A stretch of 64,000 nucleotides of DNA from Blasia pusilla (lineage: Eukaryota; Marchantiophyta; Marchantiopsida; Blasiales): positions 21,390,001 through 21,454,000 of the forward strand of contig CM114273.1 in the NCBI GenBank assembly GCA_050084515.1, given 5' to 3'. Shown in pieces: positions 20,950 through 33,159 of the stretch; the first letter of the stretch is position 1, and each line of letters starts with the position of its first letter. The notes beneath the pieces are model-generated. The model saw nothing but the letters and a program-made list of their open reading frames with translations. It made no database searches and was not told where the DNA came from. Both the position numbers and the translations under genes were made by a program.

Positions 20950-23089
20950 CATATCACTGGTCATATCCACACCACTCAAAAACAATCTTTCCAACGTATG
21001 GGTAGATCCACACACATGCAAGAAATGAACTCATGCATGTAAACCGAGACCGCACAACAAAATCAAAGTAAACAAATCTCACACGGCCAAACACTTCACT
21101 CTTGAATCTACATCGGTAAGACAATTGAGGTCCATCTCCTGCCCCAATACCTGTCTTCGTGATGCCTTTATCACATCTAGCACCGCCCACCAGTAGAAAA
21201 TAACTCATTTTAAACAAATATGTTTGTGACTTGTGTAACTGAAAATCATTTGAATTACTCGTTGTTACCCCAAAATCGATTAATTATTGACTCTTGAATT
21301 ACTTACAAGATATTGGAGTCACATTTACTTACTGTTGTAAACTCAGAGAAGGGGGAAGAGTTTAGGATTGGGATGGAGATAAACTAGAACCAAAATGGAC
21401 TAGAAAAATATGTTGTGTCTTTTTTTTTCCTTCCGAAAATTTAATATTACATAGTTTTATTTTATATTAATCTGAAAATATTGTGTGTGCTACCTAAAAT
21501 CCAAAGAAGTCACATGCACTAAAGTATGTTGAACTACGTTTTATAACAAAGAGAGAATTGGTGCATATAATATTTGAAATAGTGGAATTATATTATATTT
21601 CATATAATTTTGAAATAATGACATGGAAGGTATAATAGTAGTGCCCCAAAATTATAACTTAGATAGGCGAGTTAAAAATATCTGGCATATTTTATTTATT
21701 TTAAAGGAAAATTAATATTTAGTAAGTCATACAATCCAAACAATTTATATAGTGATCGAACTCATGGAAAACAAATTTAAGGAGAGGGGGTATATATGGA
21801 CGAGAGCTAGAAATACGGAAAATGATGTGCAAAAGTTTTGGCAAGAGGGATCGGGCTAAACCACGGGAAGAAGATACCCGCCTAGGGTGGTCTCCAGAGT
21901 GTGTCATGACCCTTAACTATTGCTTAGGATTTGCATGGGAGAATTTTCATCTTACAAGATTTGTGCTTATATATGGATGAATTGAGGGAGTGAGGTCCAA
22001 ATGTTATTGCACAGTTGAATAGCAAAAGAGTCCGCACCAAGTCGAGACTAAGAGTGAGACGTGCACGAGGGCTGGTTGTCGAGGCTTCAGAGTTGGTACG
22101 CGCAAGGGCCACAAAAGCTAGGAATTGTGAGAGGTCTCTAGGATGAGCAATTGCAAGAATGGCATGGTAGCCTCTTTTTGTCTCTTCCTCTCTTTTGAGT
22201 ACTACAATGCATTCCGGTTTTCTATTACTCTTGTAACTCTATTCTTAAAATGTGCTCTTTCGGATTATTGTTCCCTCAAGTTGACGGTTTCATTTTTTTT
22301 ATAGTGTGCAACGTGGACAACTTTGGAGCAGTGCTTGGACGCTTGGATTGCTAAAGGAAGTCTAGGTCCAACACACATTTTATGTACATACACGCAAGTT
22401 TTTTTTTTCTTGTCGTACATTTTAATCGATCCTAGGAGTAACTCTCCCTTTCTCATATAAGATCTTCTTCTTGTTGAGCAACACTAAAATCCCAACCAAT
22501 CCATCAGGTAAGAACCTGCCTCATTAAGGAAAGCCCCATAGGTATGAATTTTCAAATGTGTGGAGTTGTGGAAGAGGACCCATACAATCTCCATGCGTGG
22601 CAGCTCAGTGCAGCAATTGCAACAAAGGGACGGGAAGAGAAGTGTGCTTATTTCAACTCGTAAACATTGGCTACTCCATAATGAAAGACAACGCACTGGA
22701 AGCTCCCATAGCTTATGTTGTTGAGATTTCTACCATAACCTCACACTCTTCTCAATCAACCGAATCACGACCTACCTTTCCTTCACCCACTTCGCTCTCC
22801 CACATTTCTTCCACCTCCCCTATTTCTCCTCTACTCCTCTATTGCTACGGAGAACGGAAATAAGTTCTTTAACAAACCCGGTGCCTCCAACGTGTGTGTT
22901 TCTTCATTTCTGACATGCAATCTTTGTAATTTTTTAGTCATGATCTTTTCAACACACATTCACCATTCTCTATATGGAAGTATTGTGTGAAAACTCCCAC
23001 TTTCTCGCCATATCCCACAACCCAAGAAGGGTATTGTGTAGTCATTGGCCCCACTCAATAGTGGATGGAAAGCGTATGTACTCCAATGA
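20950..23089. other. Intergenic, AT-rich
   Basis: No gene is supported. Short ORFs here show no domain and lie in all frames. The stretch 20,400-20,570 just before it is locally GC-rich, but its ORFs on both strands look like chance open frames. Confidence 0.4.
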
Positions 23090-23139
23090 CAATTAAAAGG
23101 AATAGAGGACCCTTGGAGGTCCTCTATTCCTTGTAATTG
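23090..23139. repeat. Hairpin with 22-bp arms
   Basis: Arms 23,090-23,111 and 23,118-23,139 pair at 21 of 22 positions across a 6-base loop (CTTGGA). The pairing does not extend beyond the arms. It is shorter than typical plant miRNA precursors. Confidence 0.9.
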
Positions 23140-24249
23140 TTTCTAGCTTTCATACATTTGTGTAAGATTCATCAATTTGAACTTGGTTCTTGCCAACCAT
23201 GAAATGAATGCAAGTGAGGATAGAGCCTTGGGAACGGTCAAGAAACTATGTTTTGGTGATATTTTGAAAATAATAATATGAGAAAAGATGATACGAGACC
23301 TAGTTTTGTTTGTGGTCAGGTAAGCTCATTTTTTCAAGCGTTTTGCTAGATTAGCCATTGGAATTTTTTCAAGATTATTCGCTAGATTGGAATTCTTCTC
23401 CCCTTTGTGAGTAGTTTGGTGTGCTTGTAATTTAAAAAGTTTGTGTCTCAAATAGGATATTGATGCCAAAGCATGTAGAGTAATGTTAGCGAGATTGAAT
23501 AATTTCTGTTTAACTGATTTCAGGATCTTTTATGATTCAAGAGAAATTGGGGGAAAAAGGGATTTTTTCTTCAAGCCTGTTCTTCTCTTCTCTTCTCTTC
23601 TCTTCTCTGTGAAAATTGCATTGCCATCAAAAGTATATAAATTATATCGTTGTGAGAATCGCCCTTACTTTCAATGATGTCATATACAGCTTAAGTATTG
23701 CAAAACATGTCCAAGAAGGTATTTGCATTTGCTTGCTATAGAGTTGATATCACTCCAGTGTATTTCTAATAGATGCTTGGGGATATAGACTGAGTTATCC
23801 ATCTTGTGATTCAGGCTACAAGATCATCTGAGTTGACAAAGATCTCTAAAAGATTAAAGTCCATTGAATATTTGTTTCCAAAATTTGTGACTCACATAAT
23901 TGATCACATGGATGCATTTTCCAGCCGCTCGGACGTGGGAAAGGCAAGCATACATAATGCTATTTCCTACCAAGAAGAGAACTTCACAAAGTTGATGGAA
24001 TTCATTTCCACAAGCTTGAAAAGGGGCCACAAGGATAAAGGGGGTTCTAGGGAGAAATCTCCAAATCCAAGAGTTGTATTATCTCCTCATGGAGTTAGTG
24101 AACCAACCCCTACTCCTATTCTTGTACCATTATTGTTCTACCTTCCATGGATGTGAGATTCTAAATAGGTATTGTCTTGTCCATTTGACAATATCATGTC
24201 TTTTAGAATAGATAGATGAGGTCTAGTAGAGCGCCTTCTAGGATACTAG
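23140..24249. other. Intergenic with TCTTC microsatellite
   Basis: Includes a (TCTTC)n-type tract near 23,580-23,608. An open stretch at 23,806-24,156 (charged, Ser-rich) shows no recognisable domain. I find nothing else. Confidence 0.4.
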
Positions 24250-24512
24250 AGGACAGCCTCAAGAGGTCGAGGATGACCTAATGAGGACACCATTAATGTA
24301 AGAGAGGAGGTTTCTCATTCGTTTCGACTCATTTGGAGCCATATATAGAACCTTACTATTAAGAGCGAGTTATCATTTTTAGTATAGTTGAATTTCCAAT
24401 TTGGGAAGTGGTCCTTGACCTCCTACAACAGGTCAAGATCCAAGAAGGTCACCTACGAGCATAGGTTATCGTGGAGAGAACTTGGGAGAGGGAAGGGGCT
24501 ATACCCAATTCT
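24250..24512 (+). repeat. Dispersed direct repeat, copy 2
   Basis: Matches 20,655-20,906 in the same orientation. The shared parts include GTCGAGGATGAC, a TATATAGA motif, TTGGGAAGTG and AGCATAGGTTATCGTGGAGAGA-like ends. The 3.3-kb interval between the copies has no recognisable retroelement coding sequence, so a pair of LTRs is not proven. Confidence 0.7.
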
Positions 24513-25304
24513 CTCTTTGTTGAACCTCTTGGCATGAAGCGGCGGAACTATGGTCTCATTGCCTTGTGTGTATAACCCAAGCCTCTCATTACGAAAGTGG
24601 GTTTGGTTTGGAGAGAGAGAGAGATTTGTATGCACCTTGGAGAGACTTTGTTGTGAGGGTGTTATTTGATTTACAAACAGAGAATGAATGATTGAGAGAT
24701 ACAATGTTGGAGGTCGCTGGTGGCTTGGTGTTGTTTAGGTTGGGGATCGTGTTCCCCATTCAACAGCTCATGGGAGTGCTCACAGGAGCAAGAGCCGCTT
24801 TGTTTGTGTCCTTTCCTTTGCAGTTTTTTCGTAGATGAGAGTGGCAAAAGCGTTGCCCAATTTTGGGTAGAAATTGAGTATGGCGCGGGGATGCTCCATG
24901 TTGGTGCAAAAGCATTTCCAAAATTTTCGTAGGAGAAGAGTTTGTGGGCCACATGAAAATCCTTGTCAATTTTTGCTAGACGGTTGAATGGGAAAACCAA
25001 TTTGACATTGTCATGGATTGAAAAGTTGTGCACCGTTTGGAAGAAATGGTGTGCAAGTTCAATGTCTGAGCATGAAGTTGTTACCATTTTTGTGGGGCTG
25101 CCATATCCAAAGCGTGAGGAAGAAGCAATTTCAAAATCTTTGGTTACTTTTTAGTAGAGGTAGAGAAATAAACGTCATTTTTACCTTTGTGGATAGGATA
25201 AGGAAATTCTTGGTTGAGGGTAAATGGAAAGTGAAAAATTATGTTTAGGGAGTTGACCCCCACCTTTGATATCCTTGGGAAGAGCCTAAAGAGAACCCTC
25301 CTCT
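24513..25304. other. Unrecognised region with overlapping ORFs on both strands
   Basis: A 138-codon open frame on the minus strand (24,671-25,087) and shorter ones on the plus strand overlap. One plus-strand frame has a segment that could be a piece of an old retroelement (near 24,960-25,150), but no motif decides it. A (GA)n tract lies near 24,617. Confidence 0.3.
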
Positions 25305-25338
25305 TCTTCGTCTTCCTCCTCCTCCTCCTCCTCCTCCT
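25305..25338 (+). repeat. (CCT)n microsatellite
   Basis: A TTC/TCC/CTC triplet tract with about eight consecutive CCT-type triplets at its core. Confidence 0.85.
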
Positions 25339-25399
25339 AATACATATATAGATCACTAGATGACCTGTAACTCTCATATTCACACAATCAACAAGCTTA

Positions 25400-28300
25400 A
25401 CTCTCAGAATAGAAAAGTATGTTGTTTATCTAAAATGTTCATTAAATAGTGCGTCCAAAATTGAAAACTTTATGCCCAATACTTAAAGTGATTTTAATCT
25501 TTCAAATCTCAAGAAGTTAATTCATTTGAATGAGAATGGGATAGAAATTGTAAGAGAGAAAAGTATTGTCCTTGGAAGTTCGAGCTCAAGAACTTCTTGA
25601 TGGGTTGTAAATTATGGGATTTATCATATGGAATTAGGGTGCGGCCTTGGACTACTAAGTTAAGAACAAGGTTTATAACTTTGGAGTTGAAATATAAGAT
25701 AAATAAACTAGTAGCGCATCGAAGTCGGGTCTAAATAGACCGGCCTTGGTTTTGGGCTAATTTTGGACAATCAAAGTAATGGTGCAACAATGTTTTGGTT
25801 AATCTACGTGGAGTTCTGATTTGGGGGTCTGATTAAAGGAGAAGACTGAAAGCTTAGTTCAGGGTGAGCGAAAAATCCTACAGCAAGTACTGGATGAACG
25901 TGGTCTCATAGATACGAGGTTGCTTTAGCATCTAGTTCATGGGATGGAGTACATCGTTGACAACACAGAGTTCAAATGGGATGTTGATAGTATCTAATTT
26001 AAACAAGAGAAAATCGAAAGAACTCCAATATTTTGATGATGGTGTTGGAAATGCATAAATGGATATAGCTTGTATGAAATGGCTAATGCAAAATATAGAA
26101 TGGAAATAATGACATTCACAGTGAATTTCTGTTCATCTATTAAACCACGAGTGGGGATGTAATAGTTTGATGAGTGATTGCGATGTAATGCGATTTGATT
26201 TGATAGCAGAAAAAAATTGACTGAATTGCCGTGCACAAGATAATATGTGGCTGCAGCTGCATATATGACATCCTTTGTCGTGAAGTCATGCAATGTGTAA
26301 GCAAGAAATGCAAGAAGGGCTCAATCACAAGCTGCAAAAGTGAGTTGAATTCATAAGAAGGGGAATACACGAGCATATTGAAGAAATGATTGAAGTAAGA
26401 ATGAAGAGGGTGATGGAAATACGCTAGTTATTATAGGACGGATCCAAAATTGTCACAAAATAAAAGGCCTAGCATAGGCTGAAATGAGACAAGCTGATGA
26501 CAATAGACGATACATATACTCTGGATGTGACCTAATTGAAAATGGTCATGTAGTTGCAGCCCACAGCAAGGACTACAAAGTGTCCCAAAGTTCTCAATAG
26601 AGCTAGTAGAAGATCAACAGCAACAAGAGGCTAACTAGGGCCTAAGAAGAGAATAAATTATGGAAGCTTGGAGAGCAAGCTTAGGATCCTTATCTATGTA
26701 CGCTTGGAAATCCTTCAAAAAGCCTTTGAAATGAGTCCTAGCATCTTTCATCTGTTGTCTCATATCATGTAGCTTAATTGCAGTAGAATAACGTGCATCT
26801 TGCTCAAGTTGTAAGCCATCAACAAGATCGGATATCTCTACATTATGATGTAGTGATTGCCTTTCATCTTCATCCAAAGACTCGCGAATAGAGTCATAGA
26901 TGTTTGCAGATTCGCTATGATCAACCTGATCCCATTTTGCAAAATTACCGATGTAGCCTTGCTAAAAATCTCAGCATTCCTCGTCATTACCCCAAGCCTG
27001 CAAAATATGTCCATATGAAACAGAAGAGAGAAGTCAAATTACAAGTATAGATTAAATGTAGACTTGTAAATGCAGAAAGAGGTAATTAGTAAGCGAGGTG
27101 TAACAACTGTTGGAAATGAAATAACATCTTATACCATCACCAGATGCTCAAGTAGCAAAAAAATGCGGTCGACATTATAATGGAGAAATAATCAAAGCAT
27201 ATGTTGAGTAACCTACTCAGAGCTAGGGGTGTTGGCAAGTTCACATTTATACTTTCTTGTTCTCTACATTGCCATTTATAGTTTAATGTTCAGCTGAAGT
27301 TCTTTCCTCTTCATTATGTCTAGAACACTAGTTGCTCTTGTTGTTGGATTATCCATGTTCTTTTTTCAGCCGATTCCCTTCATTCTCCATTTGGTCCACT
27401 TTCAAGACTACATTTGGTTTTAATTTTGTGATATTTTGAAGTCTTGTGGACGAAAACAATAAACATCCATGCAGCAGTCCAATAAATTTGAACATGTCAC
27501 AAAACAAGAATAAATTGTAAATACCATTGGTAGAGCATAATGTATTAAAATTTAAGAAGAATATAGATTGTCGTGTAATGTACTCTGTGGCCGAGAATGT
27601 GGAACTATAGATTGGAGAAAACCAAAAGTAATGTAATACGAATGGAAAATGGAAGCTGGGATGAGTTGATCAGATCAGTTCAAACGACTAAACTAGTGCA
27701 AGAGTCAGTCAGAACTGTCGAGTCTATGACGGTAGCCGGTTCAGTTCACTTACGGTGGCAAAACTTCCAACAAAGACCTGCACATGAAATGAGGTGATTA
27801 GCTTTGTAGATATGGATATAAAAAAGATAGATTTGAAAATCTACAAGTAAGGGTAGAAAAAATTCACAAGCATTGCAATAAAATGCACAAAATATCCAAT
27901 ACATTAAATTAATGAGAATTAAGAAAAAAAATTGACTCATCAGGAGAAAGGTACCTGCCTAAGTGCATTTTCTTTTGCTAGGAGATTGCAGCCTTGAAAG
28001 GAATTCGCTGGTCTGAGGGTGCATAGAGCTTCTAGTGGCCTCATGGACATTCTTGATTGGATCAGAAGGTAAGATGATAACATCATCAAATTCTGGGAGC
28101 ATGGGAAATGTGAGGGATTGTCAACATCAATAGGGATGGGTTCGAAATCTGGAAGTTACCCATTCTCTTGGGTTGTCTTCATCCAATCAATGAGATGAGT
28201 AGCTTTAGCGGAATTAAGCTCTAACAACATGTGCACGGGAAGATGCATGTGGTGTCTCAAGACTCGAAGCTGATCCAGCCTTATGCCACCAGATACAAGG

Positions 28301-28660
28301 TTGAAGAGCCTAGCAGCGTCTTTTCTTGTGAGTGTGGTCTCCTTGAAGTCAACATTTTTGTACTTGAGAACTTCCTTCTAGATCCTTGAGATAGAAACGT
28401 ATCACAGCTACTATCATATCAATAGAGAATAGAAACCGAAATATGAAGAGAAAATGGAAACTAGAGAATATCACTAAGAATACTTGATGTTGGTGCATCT
28501 TTATTTAAACGTTGGAACTTAGCATCCCATAGCTGGCCTTGGCTTATGAGACTCTGGATCTGCCTTCCTAGTAGACCATGTTCCCAGAAAGCATGCATCA
28601 TCCCTAGGTTATCCATGTATTTTTATTTTTTTTGTGGGAAAGATGAACATGGGCTTGAAT
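25400..28660. other. Intergenic, AT-rich, no convincing gene
   Basis: The only stretch with gene-like composition is a minus-strand ORF at 26,635-26,877 (80 codons, charged, predicted helical: HDMRQQMKDARTHF). It could be a coiled-coil exon, perhaps of cargo carried by the Helitron that lies to its right, but no family is recognised. The rest shows scattered short ORFs only. Confidence 0.35.
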
Positions 28661-28668
28661 TCTTCTCG

Positions 28669-28926
28669 CTATGCTTGGATGTCTGAAAGTATCATGCTAG
28701 CAAAGTCCAGGTAACTCAAGGGCACCTGTGGGTCATGAATCATGATAAAAAAAAGGCAACATAGAAAATGAGGGAAGGGAGGCATAGGGAGTAACTTGTA
28801 TTCCTGCTTGATGAGGGGCCTTGTTTTGTCGCTGAGATTGAAGATTATGCACATTTGTGGGATTCGATTCATGATCATATAAAGGCAACTTCTCACTTTG
28901 CTAGGAGTGAGAAGCAGATCAGGCAC
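28669..28926 (-). pseudogene. Unassigned ORF downstream of Helitron helicase
   Basis: This 85-codon minus-strand ORF lies 3' of the helicase fragment in the Helitron direction. It includes MPQMCIIF-like hydrophobic and basic stretches but no motif I can place. By position it may be a degraded tail or cargo of the Helitron. Confidence 0.25.
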
Positions 28927-29130
28927 TACGATCCCTGCTTGAGTTTCCTCTCGCCGACATGCTTAAGTAAGTTTTGTAGAAAATATAGGAATACAGAATT
29001 AGGAAACACTTGCAACTCTTTGACCAAATACTATAAAGTTGTTAGGCTTCAATGATCCTAGTATCCGTAGCTGATCTCTTCTTTTAACCCTAGATAGCAT
29101 AACATGGGCTTATCCCATTGAAAAAATTGA

Positions 29131-30259
29131 CTACACAACCAGCAAACAAGGACCTTCCATTGTAGAACCATGACTTTTGTGGGCAGTGATGGTGTAGCCT
29201 AATATAAGTGGAAATGATCTCTTGATATATTTACGATTGAAGTCATACCTTAGAGTAGAGAAATTGGTTCTACCTATCCTGATAGAATGTCCATTAGCTA
29301 GATTGAAGAGTAAAAACAACATAAACTAACTCATTTTCCTCATAAATAAGATCAGACATTGTACGAAGAGATCCATTGGCTGCTTGGCACTTTAAATTAA
29401 CATTAGATGTAATCATAACCCGACAATGCAGGGCAATAAATGGCAGCTTGTGGAAAGATTCATCATTTAACCATATATCAAATTCTGGTTGTGGAGGAGC
29501 GTCGGAAATAACATTGACTTTGATGATAGAGGCATCTCCAAAAATTCTTCTAAGCGATAGGAGGTTGAACATAGCAACGTCCTCACAATGAGTACAAATG
29601 ATTGTTGTGTTAGAAGTGATGAAATTTGTAGCTTCATTCTTAGACACACCATGATCCTAGATTGTCATCAATTTGAGCCTGGGTTGGAAGAGCAGATCTA
29701 ATAGAAGTTAGAACTTATTATAAAAAGGATTACTTGAGTGGCGTACATGTGTAACCAATTCAAAGGAGAGCACATTCTCTTAGAAAGTAGAGGAAGTAAT
29801 ATGGCAGCCATGGCATATATTGGAAACCTTATGGCTACAAACAGGCGGTAGCTAATATAGGTACCCTACAAGGATGAGCAACTTACCACCAAGTATATTC
29901 TGGCTGCTACATTTTGTAACTTCATTTATTCGCATCATTATAATCAGCAAGAGCTTTGTTGTCAGCATCGAGAACTCATCAACTACAATCACTTAAGCAG
30001 CCTTAAGTCTCATGTAGGGAGCTGAAGTAGCATGCATAGTTGGTATATCACCACGAATCAGAATGCTAAAAGTTGAATGAACTGTTATTGCTTCTACGTG
30101 AGGACGTACAGTAGCAATACATGTTGTTGAAGTGAGTAGAGGTGACATCCCCTTAGATTTCGAGTATTCATTCATGAATTTCACAAAGAAAGACTTACCA
30201 CAACCAAATGCTCCTTTGAGGAGCACTAAATTAGATGAAAAGAGTTGTGATCTAGGCAA
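29131..30259 (-). pseudogene. PIF1-type helicase fragments of the Helitron
   Basis: The 29,993-30,259 ORF carries the phosphate-binding loop (GCGKSF, with a preceding VLLKGAF strand). The 29,294-29,647 ORF contains LPFIALHCRVMITSNV, the PIF1 region that in intact proteins reads L.VG..VM...N. The 29,131-29,322 ORF contains the final helicase motif TAHKSHG (usual form T.HKSQG). Together they cover the ATP-binding and C-terminal parts of a PIF1-like helicase that would unwind DNA during rolling-circle transposition. The parts are in different frames. Confidence 0.75.
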
Positions 30260-30371
30260 AGAGGAGTTTATGTTCAGAGTAGAAGAGCGAAAATGTCTGG
30301 CTGACTGGGCAAATCCTCTTCATATGGATTGACAACTTCACTATGTGAAGTTTTGAAATTGATAAAGGAAC

Positions 30372-31308
30372 TCACATCCATGTCAAGCTCAGGCTGGAGA
30401 ATGTTAGTTGCTTTAGCAATTCTTCTGCCTCGTGAACTTGAATCCACAAGTTTGTTTCTTCGTGTTCTTTTATGAGCTTATGAATGTTAGACATATCCAA
30501 GATAAATTTTCTATGAACGCACTCATGTAGATATGTCCAATCTTGTACTTGGAATGACGTGAGAGTTTCCTCAAATCTAAAAGGGACATTTTCAAGAAGC
30601 ACTGAATAAAAGAATTCATTCCAGTGATGAAGTGGATGGAATTCAGTGAATCTAACAAGACGGTTAGTCTACTAACAAGATTACCTAAGTTATCCAATCC
30701 AAAAAATTTATCACTTGGATTCTTGGATAGGCTTTCAAGATCTCATAGCTAGTCTAGTAAGCAAAGAATGACAGTGCTTCAAGAGTGTCAGACCTATTTG
30801 CATAAAGAGGTGTGGGATGAATAAATAGTATAGATGCTGATTTGTAGAGATAAGTTTTCCTTGACAGAGGGTTGCAATCAATATAGTGAATGGCCTAGGA
30901 TCTATATATAATTGGAATTTGAAGAGACGTTAGTGGAGCTTCTTTCGATGAGATGGATCAATTTAGAATAACCCCAGAGATAAGACGTAACTTAATGTCA
31001 TCTAATCCACCAAGCTCGAGAGATTTTGTTGATTCAGTCTCAATATCTAACAACCCAGTGGGCTCTGACCTCAAAGCGTATTTGAGAAGATAAAATGACC
31101 AGTCAGCATTGGTCACTCGTTGAATGTTCATGTGGGCTCCCCAAAGCAAGAGTACCAAGGGATAGTATGGAATGATATAACGGTGCTCAATTGAGGGCCT
31201 AAAGTAGCTCCACTTCATGGAACTTGGATCAATAAATGGCTGCGGATCATAATTAACATCAGCAGGGAAGCCAAGGCAGCAGTATGGCTTTTGGGACCGT
31301 TTCCTCAC
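30372..31308 (-). pseudogene. Rep C-terminal region of the Helitron
   Basis: The ORF at 30,958-31,308 holds CCLGFPADV, the YIIPYYPLVLLLWGAHMNIQ segment and YLLKYA. These match the conserved sequence around the YxxKY catalytic tyrosines of Helitron Rep. Downstream fragments (30,372-30,697) lie in the linker between Rep and helicase and have no specific motif. The two tyrosines are retained here although the gene is broken. Confidence 0.65.
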
Positions 31309-31310
31309 TA

Positions 31311-31729
31311 TGCAAATTCCTTCCTTGCACCTGTGTAATTGACTCTAAAGCATTAGACCTAATAATACATCACTTTGTTTCAGGGTAGATCCAGGATGGA
31401 GGAGATATAGACTTGGGTCAGCATATGGGATATATGAACATATTTTTGATATAATCCAGTCAACATCATCAAGAGGGAGCCACAAAATTATATGAAAATG
31501 CAAGCTACTTCTGCCTACTTATATGCAAATTCCTTCCTTGCACCTATGTAATTGACTCTAAAGCATTAGACCTAATAATACATCACTTTGTTTCAGGGTA
31601 GATCCAGGATGGAGGAGATATAGACTTGGGTCAGCATATGGGATATATGAACATATTTTTGATGTAATCCAGTCAACATCATCAAGAGGGAGCCACAAAA
31701 TTATATGAAAATGCAAGCTACTTCTGCCT
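31311..31729 (-). repeat. 206-bp tandem duplication over the Rep HUH motif
   Basis: 31,311-31,516 and 31,524-31,729 are nearly identical (I see only two or three differences) with a 7-bp spacer, period 213 bp. Each copy contains the complete LHFHIILW HUH motif. Confidence 0.95.
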
Positions 31730-31961
31730 TGTAGCTCATAACATATTCCGCAACTCTACCCAGGATACGTGGTCTTGAAAAAATGTATGAAGATAGGAAA
31801 GAGTGCATTCTGGTATGGAATAATAGTGCACACTCAGTTGGAGCATCGTGCCAAGTGAAGTCAGGGTTTAACTTGGCAAGTATAGCTTCAATATCAGTAA
31901 ATTTACTCCATCTTGTTGCAGATACTTCATCAAAAGTTAGTGTTAGGAATAAATGTGGCAT
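31701..31961 (-). pseudogene. Rep N-terminal catalytic region of the Helitron
   Basis: LFLTLTFDE is Rep motif 1, and DIEAILAKLNPDFTWHDAPTECALLFH is followed by RVAEYVM, as found just before the HUH motif. The ORF ends because of a one-base shift: in the neighbouring frame the sequence continues YELQGRSS into LHFHIILW. The duplicate HUH copy lies further downstream. Confidence 0.7.
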
Positions 31962-33159
31962 CCCATATTTCTACACCATAGCCTTCAGATCTTTCAAATG
32001 CCTTGTATGCCATGCACGGCTTTATGGGATCTGAGGGCTAATTGAATATTTGGAAAGGTGGTAATACAAGCTTGCATCACTCAAGTGGGGTTTATCTCTA
32101 TGAAGGCGGTCTAGTTCCCTATTTAGAACAAACGTTTTTGAGGTAGAGCATAATGCGATTGCTTGCCGTATCTAGTACATGAAGAAAGCATAAGGCTTAA
32201 ACAAAGAAAATGGACTTAAAATTTGGCGGCTCTAAGCACGATTGAAGTCAAAAAATGTAGAGTTCCCTTGGAAATAGCCCCGATGGAAGGGGGACAAGAA
32301 GGGAAAGGATGCAGTCTCTAACGTCAGTTTTGGATCTATTGACGCATCCTATACATCAGGTAGGAGTTTGTCACGGGAAAATGCATTTGCTCTGAGAGAG
32401 ATACTACCATTATCAAATATGTTTGTGGAAATTCTATAAGTGCTATTCAGTCTCTATACAATGGATTGATCTCGAGTTTTATATTCATGATCTGTTGGAT
32501 GGTATGTGGAATATTAGATTCTCTTGGTAGTCCATTTGACTAGAGGTTGAAACCAATAAAAGGTGAATCTAGAAGAGATGTTACGGTGAAGAATCCCCTA
32601 TGGAAGCCGTTGAACTTTTTCTCTACTCCTAATCTAGAGTTAACTATGGAGAGGAGTTGCAATTGCAGTTGTTCCACATTAAGCAACTGCCTAATGTAAG
32701 TTGAAGTCATGTAGATATTAATATGTGTGCGAGGTCCATTTGAGATGCAAGTATCACAAACATGGAAGTGACTTGGATGAGGTACTATGTAATCTCTCAT
32801 GAATCCATTGCATAATACATATGGCGGATTGGCTGGATATTCGACAAAACACATTTTTTGTTTGAGGGTTACAAACTTGTACAGTATCACAGTATCCACA
32901 ACACCACATATCCTTGATGGTTAATGAGCATATGGCACGCCACCTACGAATGTAGGAATCACCGCATGACGAGTCCATGCAATGAGGCCTACAAGCAAGC
33001 TTTCTGAGATGGGCAACTCTTCTGCGTACATGTTCTCGGAGCTTTGATAATGGACCTACTGAGAGGAATGATATGTGTCTATTGAGACCTATCATTTCTC
33101 TCACTAGGTCTTTCCTTGAACTTGAGCTACAAAGTTGAGGTGCTCCTCTTCCCATTAGT

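Larger units (their letters stand above)
29131..33155 (-). mobile_element. Helitron coding region, decayed
   Basis: Read on the minus strand from 33,155 downward, the fragments follow the order of a plant Helitron RepHel protein. First comes an N-terminal part with Cys-rich segments (32,754-33,155; 32,540-32,899). The Rep domain follows, with FLTLTFDE (near 31,940), an HUH motif LHFHIILW (31,487-31,510 and again 31,700-31,723) and a YxxKY two-tyrosine motif (near 31,080). PIF1 helicase pieces come last, with a Walker A GAFGCGKSF (near 30,200) and a C-terminal motif GYTITAHKSHGSTMEG (near 29,190). Frameshifts and stops separate the pieces. I did not resolve the terminal TC or the CTRR hairpin end. 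Confidence 0.75.

Noticed and set aside
23090-23139. miRNA precursor
   Set aside because: The stem is only 22 bp and does not extend; kept only as a hairpin.
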